Positions 44,791-53,295 of a stretch of DNA of 64,000 nucleotides are shown in pieces. The translations under genes and the position numbers were made by a program. The notes beneath the pieces are model-generated. The model was not told the origin of the DNA and searched no databases. It saw only the letters and a program-made list of their open reading frames with translations. Origin of the DNA: CAZZKF01 sp964654995 (GTDB taxonomy: Bacteria > Pseudomonadota > Alphaproteobacteria > CAZZKF01); assembly GCA_964654995.1 (NCBI GenBank), contig CAZZKF010000001.1, forward strand, positions 62,001 to 126,000. Reading direction: 5' to 3'. Positions within the stretch are counted from its first letter, which is position 1. Every line of letters begins with the position of its first letter.

Positions 44791-46485
44791 TCACCTTGCA
44801 GGACTGTCGGTCAGGCCCAGTTCCTCGACCATGGCCTCGCGCATCACGAATTTTCGGACCTTGCCGGTCACGGTCATCGGGAATTCGGAGACGAAACGGA
44901 TATAACGAGGAATCTTGAAGTGGGCGATCTGGCCCTTGCAGAAGGCGCGTATGTCGTCTTCGCTTGGCGTTTCGCCCTCCTTGAGGATGATCCAGGCGGC
45001 CAGCTCCTCGCCGTATTTGGGGTCGGGCACGCCGAACACCTGAACGTCGAGGACCGCCGGGTGACGGTAGAGAAATTCCTCGATCTCGCGCGGGTAGATG
45101 TTCTCGCCGCCGCGGATCACCATGTCCTTGACGCGCCCGGTAATGGTCACATAGCCGTCCGCGTCCATGGTGGCGAGGTCGCCGGTATGCATCCAGCCGC
45201 TCTCGTCGATGGCTTCATGGGTGCGCGCCTCGTCGCCCCAATAGCCGCGCATGACCGAGTAGCCCCGGGTCAGCAGCTCGCCCTGGGTGCCGCGCGGAAC
45301 GATGCGCCCGGCATCATCGACGATCTTGATCTCGACATAGGGATGGACGGTGCCGACGGTGGCGACCCGCTTGTCGATAGGATCGTCGGGCAGCGATTGC
45401 AGGCTCACCGGGCTGGTCTCGGTCATGCCATAGCAGATGGTCACGTCCGTCATGTGCATGTCGTCGATCACCCGCTGCATCACCGCTACCGGGCACGGCG
45501 AGCCGGCCATCACGCCGGTGCGCAGCGACGATAAGTCAAACTGCGCGAAGTCGGGGTGTTCGAGCTCGGCAATGAACATGGTGGGTACCCCGTAAAGGGC
45601 GGTGCAACGCTCCTCGGCCACCGCCTGAAGCACCGCGAGCGGCTCGAAGGCATCGCCCGGGAAGACCATGCAGGCGCCGTGGGTCAGGCATCCCAGCACG
45701 CCCATGACCATGCCGAAGCAGTGATAGAGCGGCACCGGGATGCACAATATGTCGGCCTCGCTAAACCGCATCCGCTCGGCGACGAAAAAGCCGTTGTTCA
45801 GGATATTGTGATGGCTGAGCGTCGCGCCCTTGGGAAAGCCGGTGGTGCCCGAGGTGAACTGGATGTTGATGGGATCGTCGGGCTGGAGCACAGCGCTCAA
45901 TTCCTCGAGCCGGGCGGTCGATTCGGGTGTGGCCAGAGGGCCGATGTCGGCGAAATTCAGAAACCCGGCCGGTGTCTCGGCGCCAATGACAATTGCCGCG
46001 TCAAGGGTAGGGAGCCGCGCCGCCATGAGCGCTCCGGGGGTGCATTCATCGATCTCAGGCGCCAGTTCGCGCAGCATCTCGACATAGGACGAGTCCTTGA
46101 ACGCGTCGGCCAGGATCAGCGCCCGGCAGCCGGCGGTGTTCAGGGCGTATTCGAGCTCGGCGACGCGGTAGGCGGGATTGATGTTGACCAGAATGAGCCC
46201 GGCCTTGGCGGTGGCGAACTGGGTGATGACCCATTCGGCGCAATTGGGCGCCCAGATGCCGACCCGGTCGCCGGGTTCCAGCCCCATGGCAACCAGCCCG
46301 GCGGCAACCCGGTTCACCGCCGCACCCAGCTCGGCATAGGTCCAGCGGATGTTCTGGTGGCGGACCACCAGCCCCGGGCGCTCGCCATGGCGGGCAACTG
46401 TTTCGTCAAAAGCCCGGCCGATGGTCCGGCAGGCGAGCGGGACCGCACTGGTTCCGCACGCATAGCTGTCGGCCGTCTCCGTCAT
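44791..46485 (-). CDS. Acyl-CoA synthetase (AMP-binding, ACSF2/FadD-like)
   Basis: This 564-residue ANL ligase has QFTSGTTGFPKGATLSHHN (P-loop), PLYHCFGMVMG, CYGMTETSP, TGDLATMDADGYVTITGRVKD, and the catalytic-lysine tail TVTGKVRKFVMRE. The pattern resembles the ACSF2 group of medium-chain or aryl acyl-CoA synthetases. It lies between the TonB receptor and aldehyde dehydrogenase genes, all on the minus strand, and would make a CoA thioester from the acid that the aldehyde dehydrogenase produces. Exact substrate unknown. It is only distantly like the ligase at 36849. Confidence 0.92.
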   Translation of the reverse strand: MTETADSYACGTSAVPLACRTIGRAFDETVARHGERPGLVVRHQNIRWTYAELGAAVNRVAAGLVAMGLEPGDRVGIWAPNCAEWVITQFATAKAGLILVNINPAYRVAELEYALNTAGCRALILADAFKDSSYVEMLRELAPEIDECTPGALMAARLPTLDAAIVIGAETPAGFLNFADIGPLATPESTARLEELSAVLQPDDPINIQFTSGTTGFPKGATLSHHNILNNGFFVAERMRFSEADILCIPVPLYHCFGMVMGVLGCLTHGACMVFPGDAFEPLAVLQAVAEERCTALYGVPTMFIAELEHPDFAQFDLSSLRTGVMAGSPCPVAVMQRVIDDMHMTDVTICYGMTETSPVSLQSLPDDPIDKRVATVGTVHPYVEIKIVDDAGRIVPRGTQGELLTRGYSVMRGYWGDEARTHEAIDESGWMHTGDLATMDADGYVTITGRVKDMVIRGGENIYPREIEEFLYRHPAVLDVQVFGVPDPKYGEELAAWIILKEGETPSEDDIRAFCKGQIAHFKIPRYIRFVSEFPMTVTGKVRKFVMREAMVEELGLTDSPAR

Positions 46486-46683
46486 GATGGTTGTCCTGCA
46501 TTGCCGACCCGAACCGCCATTCCGGAGAAAAATGGCGGGCTGCCGCTTTCCGGACGGCCCGCCAGGGTTCGGGAGGACAAAACGATTGGGCCGGCGATGG
46601 CTGGCCGGGACCCCGTGTCCCGGTCGCCAGAGGTCGGGGAAGATGCGGCTGCATGGAAGCGCCCCGCATCCTCCCCGATCCGC

Positions 46684-49056
46684 TTACTCCTCGAAGGCGT
46701 AGCTGAAGTTCACGCCGAACATCCGCGGCCGGCCATAGTACCGCTCGATCATCCCGAAGAAGGCGCCACCGTTGTCGATGTTGCCCGACAGGTCGAAGGT
46801 CTGAACGATGTACTTCTTGTTGGCCAGGTTGCGGATGAAGGCTCTCAGGCTCCACCGGCCATCGGCCGGTGTCCAGGTGGCGGCGGCATTGAACACCGCA
46901 TAACCGGGGCCGGTTGACGCCGGAGTCTGGACCAGCGCGAAGAAATGCTTGGAGCGGTACTGGAAATCGGTCTGGAGCGCCAGACTGCCCGAGCCCACGG
47001 CAAATTCGTAGCGCAGCAGACCGTTGAGATTCCACTTCGGTGTCTGCACCGGCCGCAGGGTGGCCCCCGGCACGATGGCCGGCACCGTCCCCACCGGCGT
47101 CTGGGCGTCGATGCTCACGCCCGGCACATCGGTCACCTTGGCGCTGATGAAGCCGGCGCCGAAGCTGAATTCCAGGCCGGCAACCGGATTGGCGGTGAAT
47201 TCCGCCTCGAAGCCCTTGTTCTTGGACTGGGCATTCAGGGTGAAGGTATCGAGCCCGATGATCGAGAATGCCTGATAGTTCCGGTAATCGTAGTAATAGC
47301 CGGACACGTTGATCCGCGCCCGCCCGCCGGCCAGCGTCCACTTGAGGCCGCCTTCAAAGGCATCGAGCTTTTCGGGACCGTAATTCATCAGCGTATCGGT
47401 GACAAACACGTCGGTCGGCAGCAACGGCGCGTTGAAGCCACCTGATTTGACGCCGCGGTTCCAGCTCACATAGACCAGCAGGTCGTCGTCGGGCTTGTAG
47501 TTGAGTGCCGCCCGGGCCGACCAGTTGCCGTCGTTGCGCCGTCCCGAGAACGGGGTCACTGCATCCAGAACATCAACCGTTCCGGCATCCAGGCCGCTGA
47601 TCACGGTATCCGGGAACAGCGACAGGAAGTTGCGGTAATTGTGGCTTTTCTTTTCCTGAATCCAGCGAAAACCGCCGATCACCGAAACCGTGCTGGTCAG
47701 GCTGTATTCCACCTGGCTGAAGATCGACCAGGTCTTGGTCTTGGTGCGGTAGGGGTTGCGGATGCCGTTGAAGCCCAGCACGTCCACAGGTGCACCCAGC
47801 AGGTCGGCCAGCCAGCCCGGGGCAAACGCACCGTTGGAATCGTTGACCGCCAGGCTCATGTAGTAAAAGCCGACCACCCAGTCGAGGCGATCGGTCTGCC
47901 CCGACATCCGCAGTTCCTGCGAGAACTGGTCGGCATGCGTGGTCAGGAAGAAGTTGAAGTAATTGACCGGCGAGGCATCTGAATCCTCCATGTAGTCGCG
48001 CCGTACCGACTGAAAGTCGGTGATGCTGGTGAGCGTCGCACCGCCAAGCTCCCAATTGAGCGTACCGCTGATCCCGCGGATGCGGTTGCGGTTGTGGCCC
48101 GGGAAGTCGTAATCGCCGGCGAACACGTCGCGATTGCCGTCCGGCTCGACATAGCCGCCGAGATTGGAGTTCGGCACCCCCGGCGTCGGCGTGCTGTCGG
48201 GAAATACCGCCGAGACATATTCGAAGAAACCGGTGCGGATGTCCTGCGACGAATAACGTCCCTTGATCAGCAGGCTGACCGTATCCGAGGGCTCGAACAG
48301 AAGCTGCAGGCGCCCGGCGAAATCATTGGCATTGTTGAGACTGAGCTGCGGGCGCACCCGGTTCTCGATATAGCCGCCGCCCTGATGAGTGGCGATTGAG
48401 ACACGCGCCGAGACCTTGTCGCTGAGTGGTACGCCAACCGCGCCCTGGAACTTGAGGCGGTTGAAGCGGCCATAGCTGACACTGCCGTAGCCGTTGAAAT
48501 CCTCGGTCGGTTTGCGGGTGATGTAATGGACCAGGCCGCCGGTGGCGTTGCGGCCGAACAGCGTGCCCTGGGGTCCGCGCAGGATTTCAACCCGGTCCAT
48601 GTCGAACAGCAGGAACCCGGCTGCTGACATCTGACTGACGTAGACTTCATCGACGTAGAGCGCCACCGGGCTTTCGACATTGGTGATGAAGTCGTTGTTG
48701 GCAACGCCGCGAATGCCGATCGAGTAGTTGGCCTCGCCGTTCGGCTGGATGGTACTGACACCCGGCGCCATCGCCATGATCTCCTGGGCGCTGGTGAAGC
48801 CGAGCGCTTCGAGCTGATCGCCGGACATGGCGGTAATCGCGATGCCGACGTCCTGGAGCCGCTGTTCGCGCTTCTGGGCGGTCACCGTGATCTCTTCCAT
48901 GATCGTCGATTCCTGGGCCCGTGCGTTCTCGGTCTGCGCGTCCTCGGTCTGCCCTTCCTGGGCGTTCGGCATCGTCGGCAGGCCCGCCGCCATGACAAGC
49001 ACGGCGGCTGCGCCGAGTGCCAGCCGTAACAGATAACTCCTCGTTTGATGGGTCAT
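46684..49056 (-). CDS. TonB-dependent outer-membrane receptor
   Basis: This 790-residue receptor has a signal peptide (LRLALGAAAVLVMAAGLPTMPNAQ), a plug domain starting EITVTAQKREQRLQDVGIAIT with the conserved DRVEILRGPQGTLFGRNATGG, and a 22-strand type barrel ending in FGVNFSYAFEE with terminal aromatic residue. It takes up a substrate across the outer membrane with TonB energy. The subgroup is the one often expanded in degraders of aromatic and hydrophobic compounds, and it may import the cluster's substrate. ATG 49056 has GGGAGG five to six bases upstream. It follows the cytochrome genes on the same strand. Confidence 0.95.
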   Translation of the reverse strand: MTHQTRSYLLRLALGAAAVLVMAAGLPTMPNAQEGQTEDAQTENARAQESTIMEEITVTAQKREQRLQDVGIAITAMSGDQLEALGFTSAQEIMAMAPGVSTIQPNGEANYSIGIRGVANNDFITNVESPVALYVDEVYVSQMSAAGFLLFDMDRVEILRGPQGTLFGRNATGGLVHYITRKPTEDFNGYGSVSYGRFNRLKFQGAVGVPLSDKVSARVSIATHQGGGYIENRVRPQLSLNNANDFAGRLQLLFEPSDTVSLLIKGRYSSQDIRTGFFEYVSAVFPDSTPTPGVPNSNLGGYVEPDGNRDVFAGDYDFPGHNRNRIRGISGTLNWELGGATLTSITDFQSVRRDYMEDSDASPVNYFNFFLTTHADQFSQELRMSGQTDRLDWVVGFYYMSLAVNDSNGAFAPGWLADLLGAPVDVLGFNGIRNPYRTKTKTWSIFSQVEYSLTSTVSVIGGFRWIQEKKSHNYRNFLSLFPDTVISGLDAGTVDVLDAVTPFSGRRNDGNWSARAALNYKPDDDLLVYVSWNRGVKSGGFNAPLLPTDVFVTDTLMNYGPEKLDAFEGGLKWTLAGGRARINVSGYYYDYRNYQAFSIIGLDTFTLNAQSKNKGFEAEFTANPVAGLEFSFGAGFISAKVTDVPGVSIDAQTPVGTVPAIVPGATLRPVQTPKWNLNGLLRYEFAVGSGSLALQTDFQYRSKHFFALVQTPASTGPGYAVFNAAATWTPADGRWSLRAFIRNLANKKYIVQTFDLSGNIDNGGAFFGMIERYYGRPRMFGVNFSYAFEE

Positions 49057-49123
49057 TTTTTCCTCCCTGTTTATCACTTGGGCGACGGCAACCGAACGGC
49101 GCCGCCCCTTTGCCTGTTTCGCG

Positions 49124-49585
49124 TCATTTGCTTTCCCCCGGTTCGTTGCTGCCGAACCTCTTGTTGTTCATTGCTTCGATCAGTCGGGCGCGCATGGTTG
49201 CTGCATCCTCGATCAGCGCATGGGCGCGAAGACGCCCCACCTCTTCGGCCGTATAGGGCGTAAACCCCGGCGGAAGATGGGCGCCATCAAAGGTCTTTAG
49301 AAGCCAGTTCACCAGTTCCGCCAGCTGGTCATCGGGCAGCGGTGCGTTGGCGACACCCGGAACCCGGACCAGAAACGCCCGGCCACCTTCGACTGAGAGA
49401 AACCTGGCGACCTCGCCGGCCATATTGGGAGCGCCGTCAGGCGTGCCCCGGGCATCGGCCCTGTGACAGCCCTGACAATTGAGAATCCAGTTGGTGCGGG
49501 CGCGTTCAGGCCCGGCCAGCGTGGTGCTGGCGAAGGCCACCGTCACCAAGATTGTGCCCAGAACTGCTGCGGCCCGCCCGCTCAT
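49124..49585 (-). CDS. Monoheme c-type cytochrome (second of pair)
   Basis: This 153-residue exported protein has a Sec signal (VLGTILVTVAFASTTLAG) and one heme site CQGCH (Cys37, Cys40, His41). A downstream GAPNMAG may hold the axial methionine. Its start overlaps the stop of the upstream cytochrome gene (ATGA). It is the last gene of the amine dehydrogenase block and is a candidate electron acceptor in the periplasm. No copper-protein (amicyanin or azurin) gene is present to play that part. Confidence 0.88.
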   Translation of the reverse strand: MSGRAAAVLGTILVTVAFASTTLAGPERARTNWILNCQGCHRADARGTPDGAPNMAGEVARFLSVEGGRAFLVRVPGVANAPLPDDQLAELVNWLLKTFDGAHLPPGFTPYTAEEVGRLRAHALIEDAATMRARLIEAMNNKRFGSNEPGESK

Positions 49586-50079
49586 TGGCCGTCTCCCGGC
49601 GCGGCAAAGACGGCCGCGCGCATGTGCAGCGCTGTGCGCCCGTCCGCTTTCGGGTGCCGGGCCAGTGTCTGTTTCACTTCCTCAGTTGTGAACCGTTGCC
49701 AGTCCGCAGGCAGGCTCGTGGCATTGAGCGTTGCCAGGACATGATTGAGAACGCTGGCGATTCCGCCCGCGTCCAGGGCCGCGCCCTGGGCCGGCATGAC
49801 ATTGCGATAGGTCTGGCCCTGCACGTCGATGGTGCCGGCGAGACCATGGGCGACGACGGTGATCAGGTAGCGGCGTCCGACCTCGGTTGTGGCCAGCGGG
49901 CCCAGGCGCCCGGCCAGCGGCGGAAAGACACCGGGCACGCCGGCGCCGTCCGCCAGATGGCAGGCGGCGCAGCGTTGATAAAGGGTGGCACCGGCATCCT
50001 CGCCGGCGAGCGCGGGGATCGCCACGGTCGCAGCCAAGGCCAAAAACACCAGTCCTGTGCGCAGACAGCCGGGCATCAC
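49582..50079 (-). CDS. Monoheme c-type cytochrome (first of pair)
   Basis: This 165-residue exported cytochrome has a signal peptide (GLVFLALAATVAIPALAG) and heme site CAACH (Cys37, Cys40, His41), followed by GVPGVFPPLAGR; the axial methionine is probably in NVMPAQG. It lies three bases after the amine dehydrogenase light-chain gene and overlaps the next cytochrome gene. Position points to it as the electron carrier between quinoprotein and respiratory chain. The heme sites of the two cytochromes fall at identical residue numbers, which suggests duplication. Confidence 0.9.
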   Translation of the reverse strand: MMPGCLRTGLVFLALAATVAIPALAGEDAGATLYQRCAACHLADGAGVPGVFPPLAGRLGPLATTEVGRRYLITVVAHGLAGTIDVQGQTYRNVMPAQGAALDAGGIASVLNHVLATLNATSLPADWQRFTTEEVKQTLARHPKADGRTALHMRAAVFAAPGDGQ

Positions 50080-50082
50080 CGC

Positions 50083-50628
50083 TTAACCGTCTTTCATGGC
50101 GACGCCGAGGAGCACGGCGCTGGAGCAGGTATAGACATTGCTCTTGGTGCCCAGGCACCAGTTGATGTCATTGTTCGACTGCGGGCGCACCATCGGGCGT
50201 TCGCCCTCGTTGCGATTGCACAGGCAGCGCCCGCAACTGGTGCGGCCACAGCAGTCGTTGTACGAAATGATGTAGGCCTTGCCGTCGGCCGGGTTCTGAC
50301 AGGTGCCGATCCAGGTGATCGGCGACATCTCGGTCCCCGGCGGGCAGGCGTTGTGGGCGCCGCCGCAGCATGAGCACAGGTATCCGTCCATGGCGCAGTA
50401 GCGCCAGTAGTCGCAGCTCGTCGGATCGCCGGGGTCTTCGGGGTTGCCGGTGGTTTGCGGCGCCACGCCAGGATAGGCGCTGCGATTGCTGCTGGCCCGG
50501 GCGATGGGAAGGGCTGGCAGGGTGCTGCCCACCAGCGCCCCGCCGAGGGTGGCCAGCAGGCTGCGCCGCGAGGTGCCGCGGGCCAGCCCCCGCATCCATT
50601 TTTCGCTCAACCGGTCAAACCGTGCCAT
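50083..50628 (-). CDS. Quinoprotein amine dehydrogenase light chain (tryptophan tryptophylquinone subunit)
   Basis: This 181-residue light chain of a methylamine/aralkylamine dehydrogenase has a Tat signal (TSRRSLLATLGGALVG, residues 19-34). The two tryptophans that form the TTQ cofactor are Trp106 (PITWIG) and Trp157 (INWCLG). Catalytic and maturation aspartates are Asp81 (CAMDGYLC) and Asp125 (YNDCCG). Spacings D-W 25, W-D 19 and W-W 51 equal those of Paracoccus MauA (Asp32, Trp57, Asp76, Trp108). Fourteen cysteines follow the signal, two more than I recall for MauA. ATG 50628 is set by GGAG six bases upstream and overlaps the MauD-like gene. Gene set and heavy-chain size favour aralkylamine over methylamine as substrate. 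Confidence 0.95.
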   Translation of the reverse strand: MARFDRLSEKWMRGLARGTSRRSLLATLGGALVGSTLPALPIARASSNRSAYPGVAPQTTGNPEDPGDPTSCDYWRYCAMDGYLCSCCGGAHNACPPGTEMSPITWIGTCQNPADGKAYIISYNDCCGRTSCGRCLCNRNEGERPMVRPQSNNDINWCLGTKSNVYTCSSAVLLGVAMKDG

Positions 50629-51283
50629 GGGCTGCTCCATCCTTGATCTTGGCTGCCGCGCGCCGGTTCGGCCCGGTTCCGGACGGGCGCGTCGCGTCGC
50701 GCAAATAATCCTGCAGCGAGGTGACACCGCGGGCCTGTGCCTCGAACAGGCTTTCGATCTGTTCGCGGGTATTGACCAGGCCAAGCGCGGCAATCGCGCC
50801 ATCGGCACCGATCAACACCGCATAGGGAAGCTGGGCGATGCCGAGGCCGCGGCCCAGACTTTCCGAAAGCACATAACGGTCGCGGGGCAGGCTCGCGCGG
50901 GCGACAAAACGCGCGTGTTCCTGCACCTCGCCGTCGCTGGCGTAGAGCACATCCAGCCAGCCGGCCTCGGCCCGCTCGATCGAGCGCAGCACGGGGAGCA
51001 GTGTCTTGCATACCGGGCACAGGGGACTGAGAAAGAAGATCAGCGTGCTGCGCCCGTCTTCGCGGGTGCCGCCAAGCGTCAACCGACGCCCCGACAGGGT
51101 CTCCAGAGCCAATTCCGGCGCCGTCTCGCCAACCTTGAGCCGCTTGTTGATGCTGAGCGCACCGGCCGGTGCCACACGCTCGTAAAGAACGCCGATCTGG
51201 CGGGCCAGCGCGACACAGACCACGGTCAGCACCAGAACCACCAGCCACAACACGATTTGCGAAGCGATCAGATAATCAGGCAT
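50615..51283 (-). CDS. mauD: MauD-like thioredoxin-fold protein for amine dehydrogenase disulfide formation
   Basis: This 222-residue protein has an N-terminal membrane anchor (IVLWLVVLVLTVVCVALA) and a thioredoxin-like domain with active site CPVC in FFLSPLCPVCKTLLPV. MauD helps form or protect the many disulfides of the light chain in the periplasm. It overlaps both mauE (8 bases) and the light-chain gene (14 bases), consistent with a joint maturation role. Assignment rests on sequence pattern and position together. Confidence 0.9.
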   Translation of the reverse strand: MPDYLIASQIVLWLVVLVLTVVCVALARQIGVLYERVAPAGALSINKRLKVGETAPELALETLSGRRLTLGGTREDGRSTLIFFLSPLCPVCKTLLPVLRSIERAEAGWLDVLYASDGEVQEHARFVARASLPRDRYVLSESLGRGLGIAQLPYAVLIGADGAIAALGLVNTREQIESLFEAQARGVTSLQDYLRDATRPSGTGPNRRAAAKIKDGAAHGTV

Positions 51284-51845
51284 CGGCTGGCGCCTCCCTG
51301 TCCCGGGGTGCGGGCCGCATCGCCGTGTGATTGGCGAGCACGAGCTCGATGGCCACGTAAAGCACCGCCAGCGCTGCCACTGCCGCCAGCCCGTTGATAT
51401 GATCGAACAGACTCAAAGTCCGCCCATCGGGTGTCATGCCGGCCGCACCCGCCAGCCCGATCAGCAGGGCGAGCCGCACCAGATGCCAGAAACTGATGCC
51501 GGACCCGCGCCGGGCCAGCGAGCAGCCGCAGTCGATGGTCGTGCGCCCGCGCGCCAGATTGATGGCGATGGCGAGGAAGTAGAGGGCGAACAGCCCGGCC
51601 GCGGACATTCCTCCGGCGGCGGCAGCGCCGGGCAGAAGCAGGGCGAAAGCCACACTCGCCTCGGCCAGTGGCAGTATCGTTGCGAAGGGCCTGGCCAGGC
51701 GCGCCGGCAGCAGGCGGTAGGCGGCCACCGTGCCGGTGAACGCAATGCGCATGCGGGCCTTGTGTGCGGCGCTGGCCAGCAACAGGCCGGCCAGGAACAA
51801 CCGGGCAGCCTCGTTTAGAAGTGGATCGATACTTATTTGCACCAT
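51276..51845 (-). CDS. mauE: MauE-like integral membrane protein
   Basis: This 189-residue protein has four to five membrane helices (ARLFLAGLLLASAAHKA, LAEASVAFALLLPGAAAAGG, FALYFLAIAINLA, AAVAALAVLYVAIELVLA) and a Cys pair in TIDCGCSLARRG. MauE is needed for light-chain assembly in methylotrophs, probably working with MauD in disulfide chemistry. It lies 11 bases after the heavy-chain gene and overlaps mauD. Confidence 0.9.
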   Translation of the reverse strand: MVQISIDPLLNEAARLFLAGLLLASAAHKARMRIAFTGTVAAYRLLPARLARPFATILPLAEASVAFALLLPGAAAAGGMSAAGLFALYFLAIAINLARGRTTIDCGCSLARRGSGISFWHLVRLALLIGLAGAAGMTPDGRTLSLFDHINGLAAVAALAVLYVAIELVLANHTAMRPAPRDREAPADA

Positions 51846-51856
51846 CGGGCACAGCT

Positions 51857-53008
51857 CTATTTCACCGAGTAGAGCGCGTAGGGCGAGTCGGCAAGGCCAC
51901 CGCCGATGCCGCGCAGCCAGGCGCCGGAGGCGGCGTCATAGACGTCCAGATCCATCTCGGCATTGACCACCACCAGGTAAGCGGGTGTGCTGCTCGTCGC
52001 CTCGATCGAAATGCCCCAGGTCTTGAGCGGAATGCGCGCCACACGGGCACGGGTCTTGGGATCGAACACCCAGACCTCGCTGCCGCCGTCCTTGTGGCTG
52101 CCCTCGTGGCCGTTTTCGTGCATCAGCACATAGAGCCGGCCGGCCTTGTCGCCGGTCACCACCTGCCAGCCGCCGGGGCGCCAGTTGCTCTGGCGCTCGG
52201 CCGCGCTGACCAGTGGCCAGGCGTCTTGAACCTCGGCGAATTTTCCCGACAGGTCGATGGGCCGGACATTGCCGGTAAAGGTCGGAAAATAGGCGATGCC
52301 GTCGATCACCGCCGTCTTCATGAACAGGGCGTCATTGTCGATATCGTTGAACGGCGCGCTGACCTTGCGGTCTGCCACCTTGCCGGCACCATCGAGCGCG
52401 AAGCTGACCAGCGTGCCGTTGCCGCACAGGCTTGAGAAGCCATGCGCGCCGGTGGGGTAGAGCAGGGCACACCCCGGCATCGGAATCTCGCCCAGCACCT
52501 TGCGGCCAACAAGATCGACGACGGTCACCGAGGCTGCCGGCGTGAAATTGAAAACCAGGCCGAAACGCTCGTCATTGGTGAGCGCGAAAGAAGCCTTTTG
52601 TGTCACGAACTGACCGCGCTTGCCGCCCGGCAGGATCACCTCGCCGGTCTTTTTCAGCGTCGCCTTGTCATAGATCGTCAGAACGTCGGTGCGTGCCCCG
52701 TCAATACCGCGGGCATAGAAGCTCTCGGCCACATAAAGCTCGGGCCGCGTGCGGGCGGCCCGAAAGGTGGCCATCTGACCGGCGCCAATCGCCCCTTTGT
52801 AATGGTGGGTCTCGGCCCCGGGATCGATGATCACGACACGCCCGGCCACCAGCGACGGGAAGTTCATGTCATGAACGAACATCCAGCGATCCGGGTAGCT
52901 GGCGGTGAGCGTCTTGACGTTGGGCGTTGGTTCCGGCGCCAGTTCAGCCCGGGCACCGAGCGACAGGCTGCCGATCAGCGCAATCAAGGCAATACGGATG
53001 ATGGTCAA
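51857..53008 (-). CDS. Quinoprotein amine dehydrogenase heavy chain (seven-bladed propeller)
   Basis: This 383-residue heavy chain has a clean signal peptide (IIRIALIALIGSLSLGARA) if translation starts at TTG 53008, which has GGGAG eight bases upstream. An ATG at 53059 would add 17 residues but lacks a ribosome site. Typical elements are RWMFVHDMNFPSLVAGRVVIIDP, HYKGAIGAGQMATF, LYVAESFYARGIDGARTDVLTIYD, and LYVLMHENGHEGSHKDGGSEVWVFD. The mature chain of about 40 kDa is closer to aralkylamine dehydrogenase (about 39 kDa) than to methylamine dehydrogenase (about 46 kDa). It heads the heavy chain-mauE-mauD-light chain-cytochrome series, downstream of the GGAC-N4-GTCC array. Confidence 0.93.
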   Translation of the reverse strand: MTIIRIALIALIGSLSLGARAELAPEPTPNVKTLTASYPDRWMFVHDMNFPSLVAGRVVIIDPGAETHHYKGAIGAGQMATFRAARTRPELYVAESFYARGIDGARTDVLTIYDKATLKKTGEVILPGGKRGQFVTQKASFALTNDERFGLVFNFTPAASVTVVDLVGRKVLGEIPMPGCALLYPTGAHGFSSLCGNGTLVSFALDGAGKVADRKVSAPFNDIDNDALFMKTAVIDGIAYFPTFTGNVRPIDLSGKFAEVQDAWPLVSAAERQSNWRPGGWQVVTGDKAGRLYVLMHENGHEGSHKDGGSEVWVFDPKTRARVARIPLKTWGISIEATSSTPAYLVVVNAEMDLDVYDAASGAWLRGIGGGLADSPYALYSVK

Positions 53009-53067
53009 TCTTCCACTCCCTCCCCGCGAGGAATTCGCCCCTTTTTTCGGAGCTTGCATCCGGTATA

Positions 53068-53144
53068 GGACACGCGTCCACGCCTGGAAATAGGACTTTC
53101 GTCTAAAATAGGACTTTCGTCCGTCCTAAATAGGACTATCGTCC
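53068..53144 (-). promoter_or_regulatory. Array of four GGAC-N4-GTCC dyads in front of the amine dehydrogenase operon
   Basis: Copies lie at 53068-53079 (GGACACGCGTCC), 53093-53104 (GGACTTTCGTCT, one mismatch), 53111-53122 (GGACTTTCGTCC) and 53133-53144 (GGACTATCGTCC). Starts are 25, 18 and 22 bases apart. Three share the longer form ATAGGACT-T/A-TCGTC, and GTCCTAAATAGGAC (53123-53136) is itself a dyad. The array lies 60 to 136 bases upstream of the heavy-chain start and downstream of the tetR gene on the same strand. It has the look of a cooperative repressor or activator binding site; TetR is the candidate. Confidence 0.75.
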
Positions 53145-53295
53145 AATTCGGTATCACTCCGGATGGCGGTCTGTCAACCAAGGGCGCCGGCAGGGCCGGC
53201 GCCAGCGCCAGGATGATGTGGGAGCATGCGGGAAAGCGTGCGTCTGGGACGGCCTGTGGCGGCTTTGGGTCAACGAGCGGACGCCGGTGGGGCGA

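Noticed and set aside
49124..53008. Assignment of the cluster as methylamine dehydrogenase (mauBEDA in the strict sense)
   Set aside because: mauG, mauF and amicyanin genes are absent and the heavy chain is short, so gene symbols mauA and mauB were withheld although the light-chain cofactor residues match.
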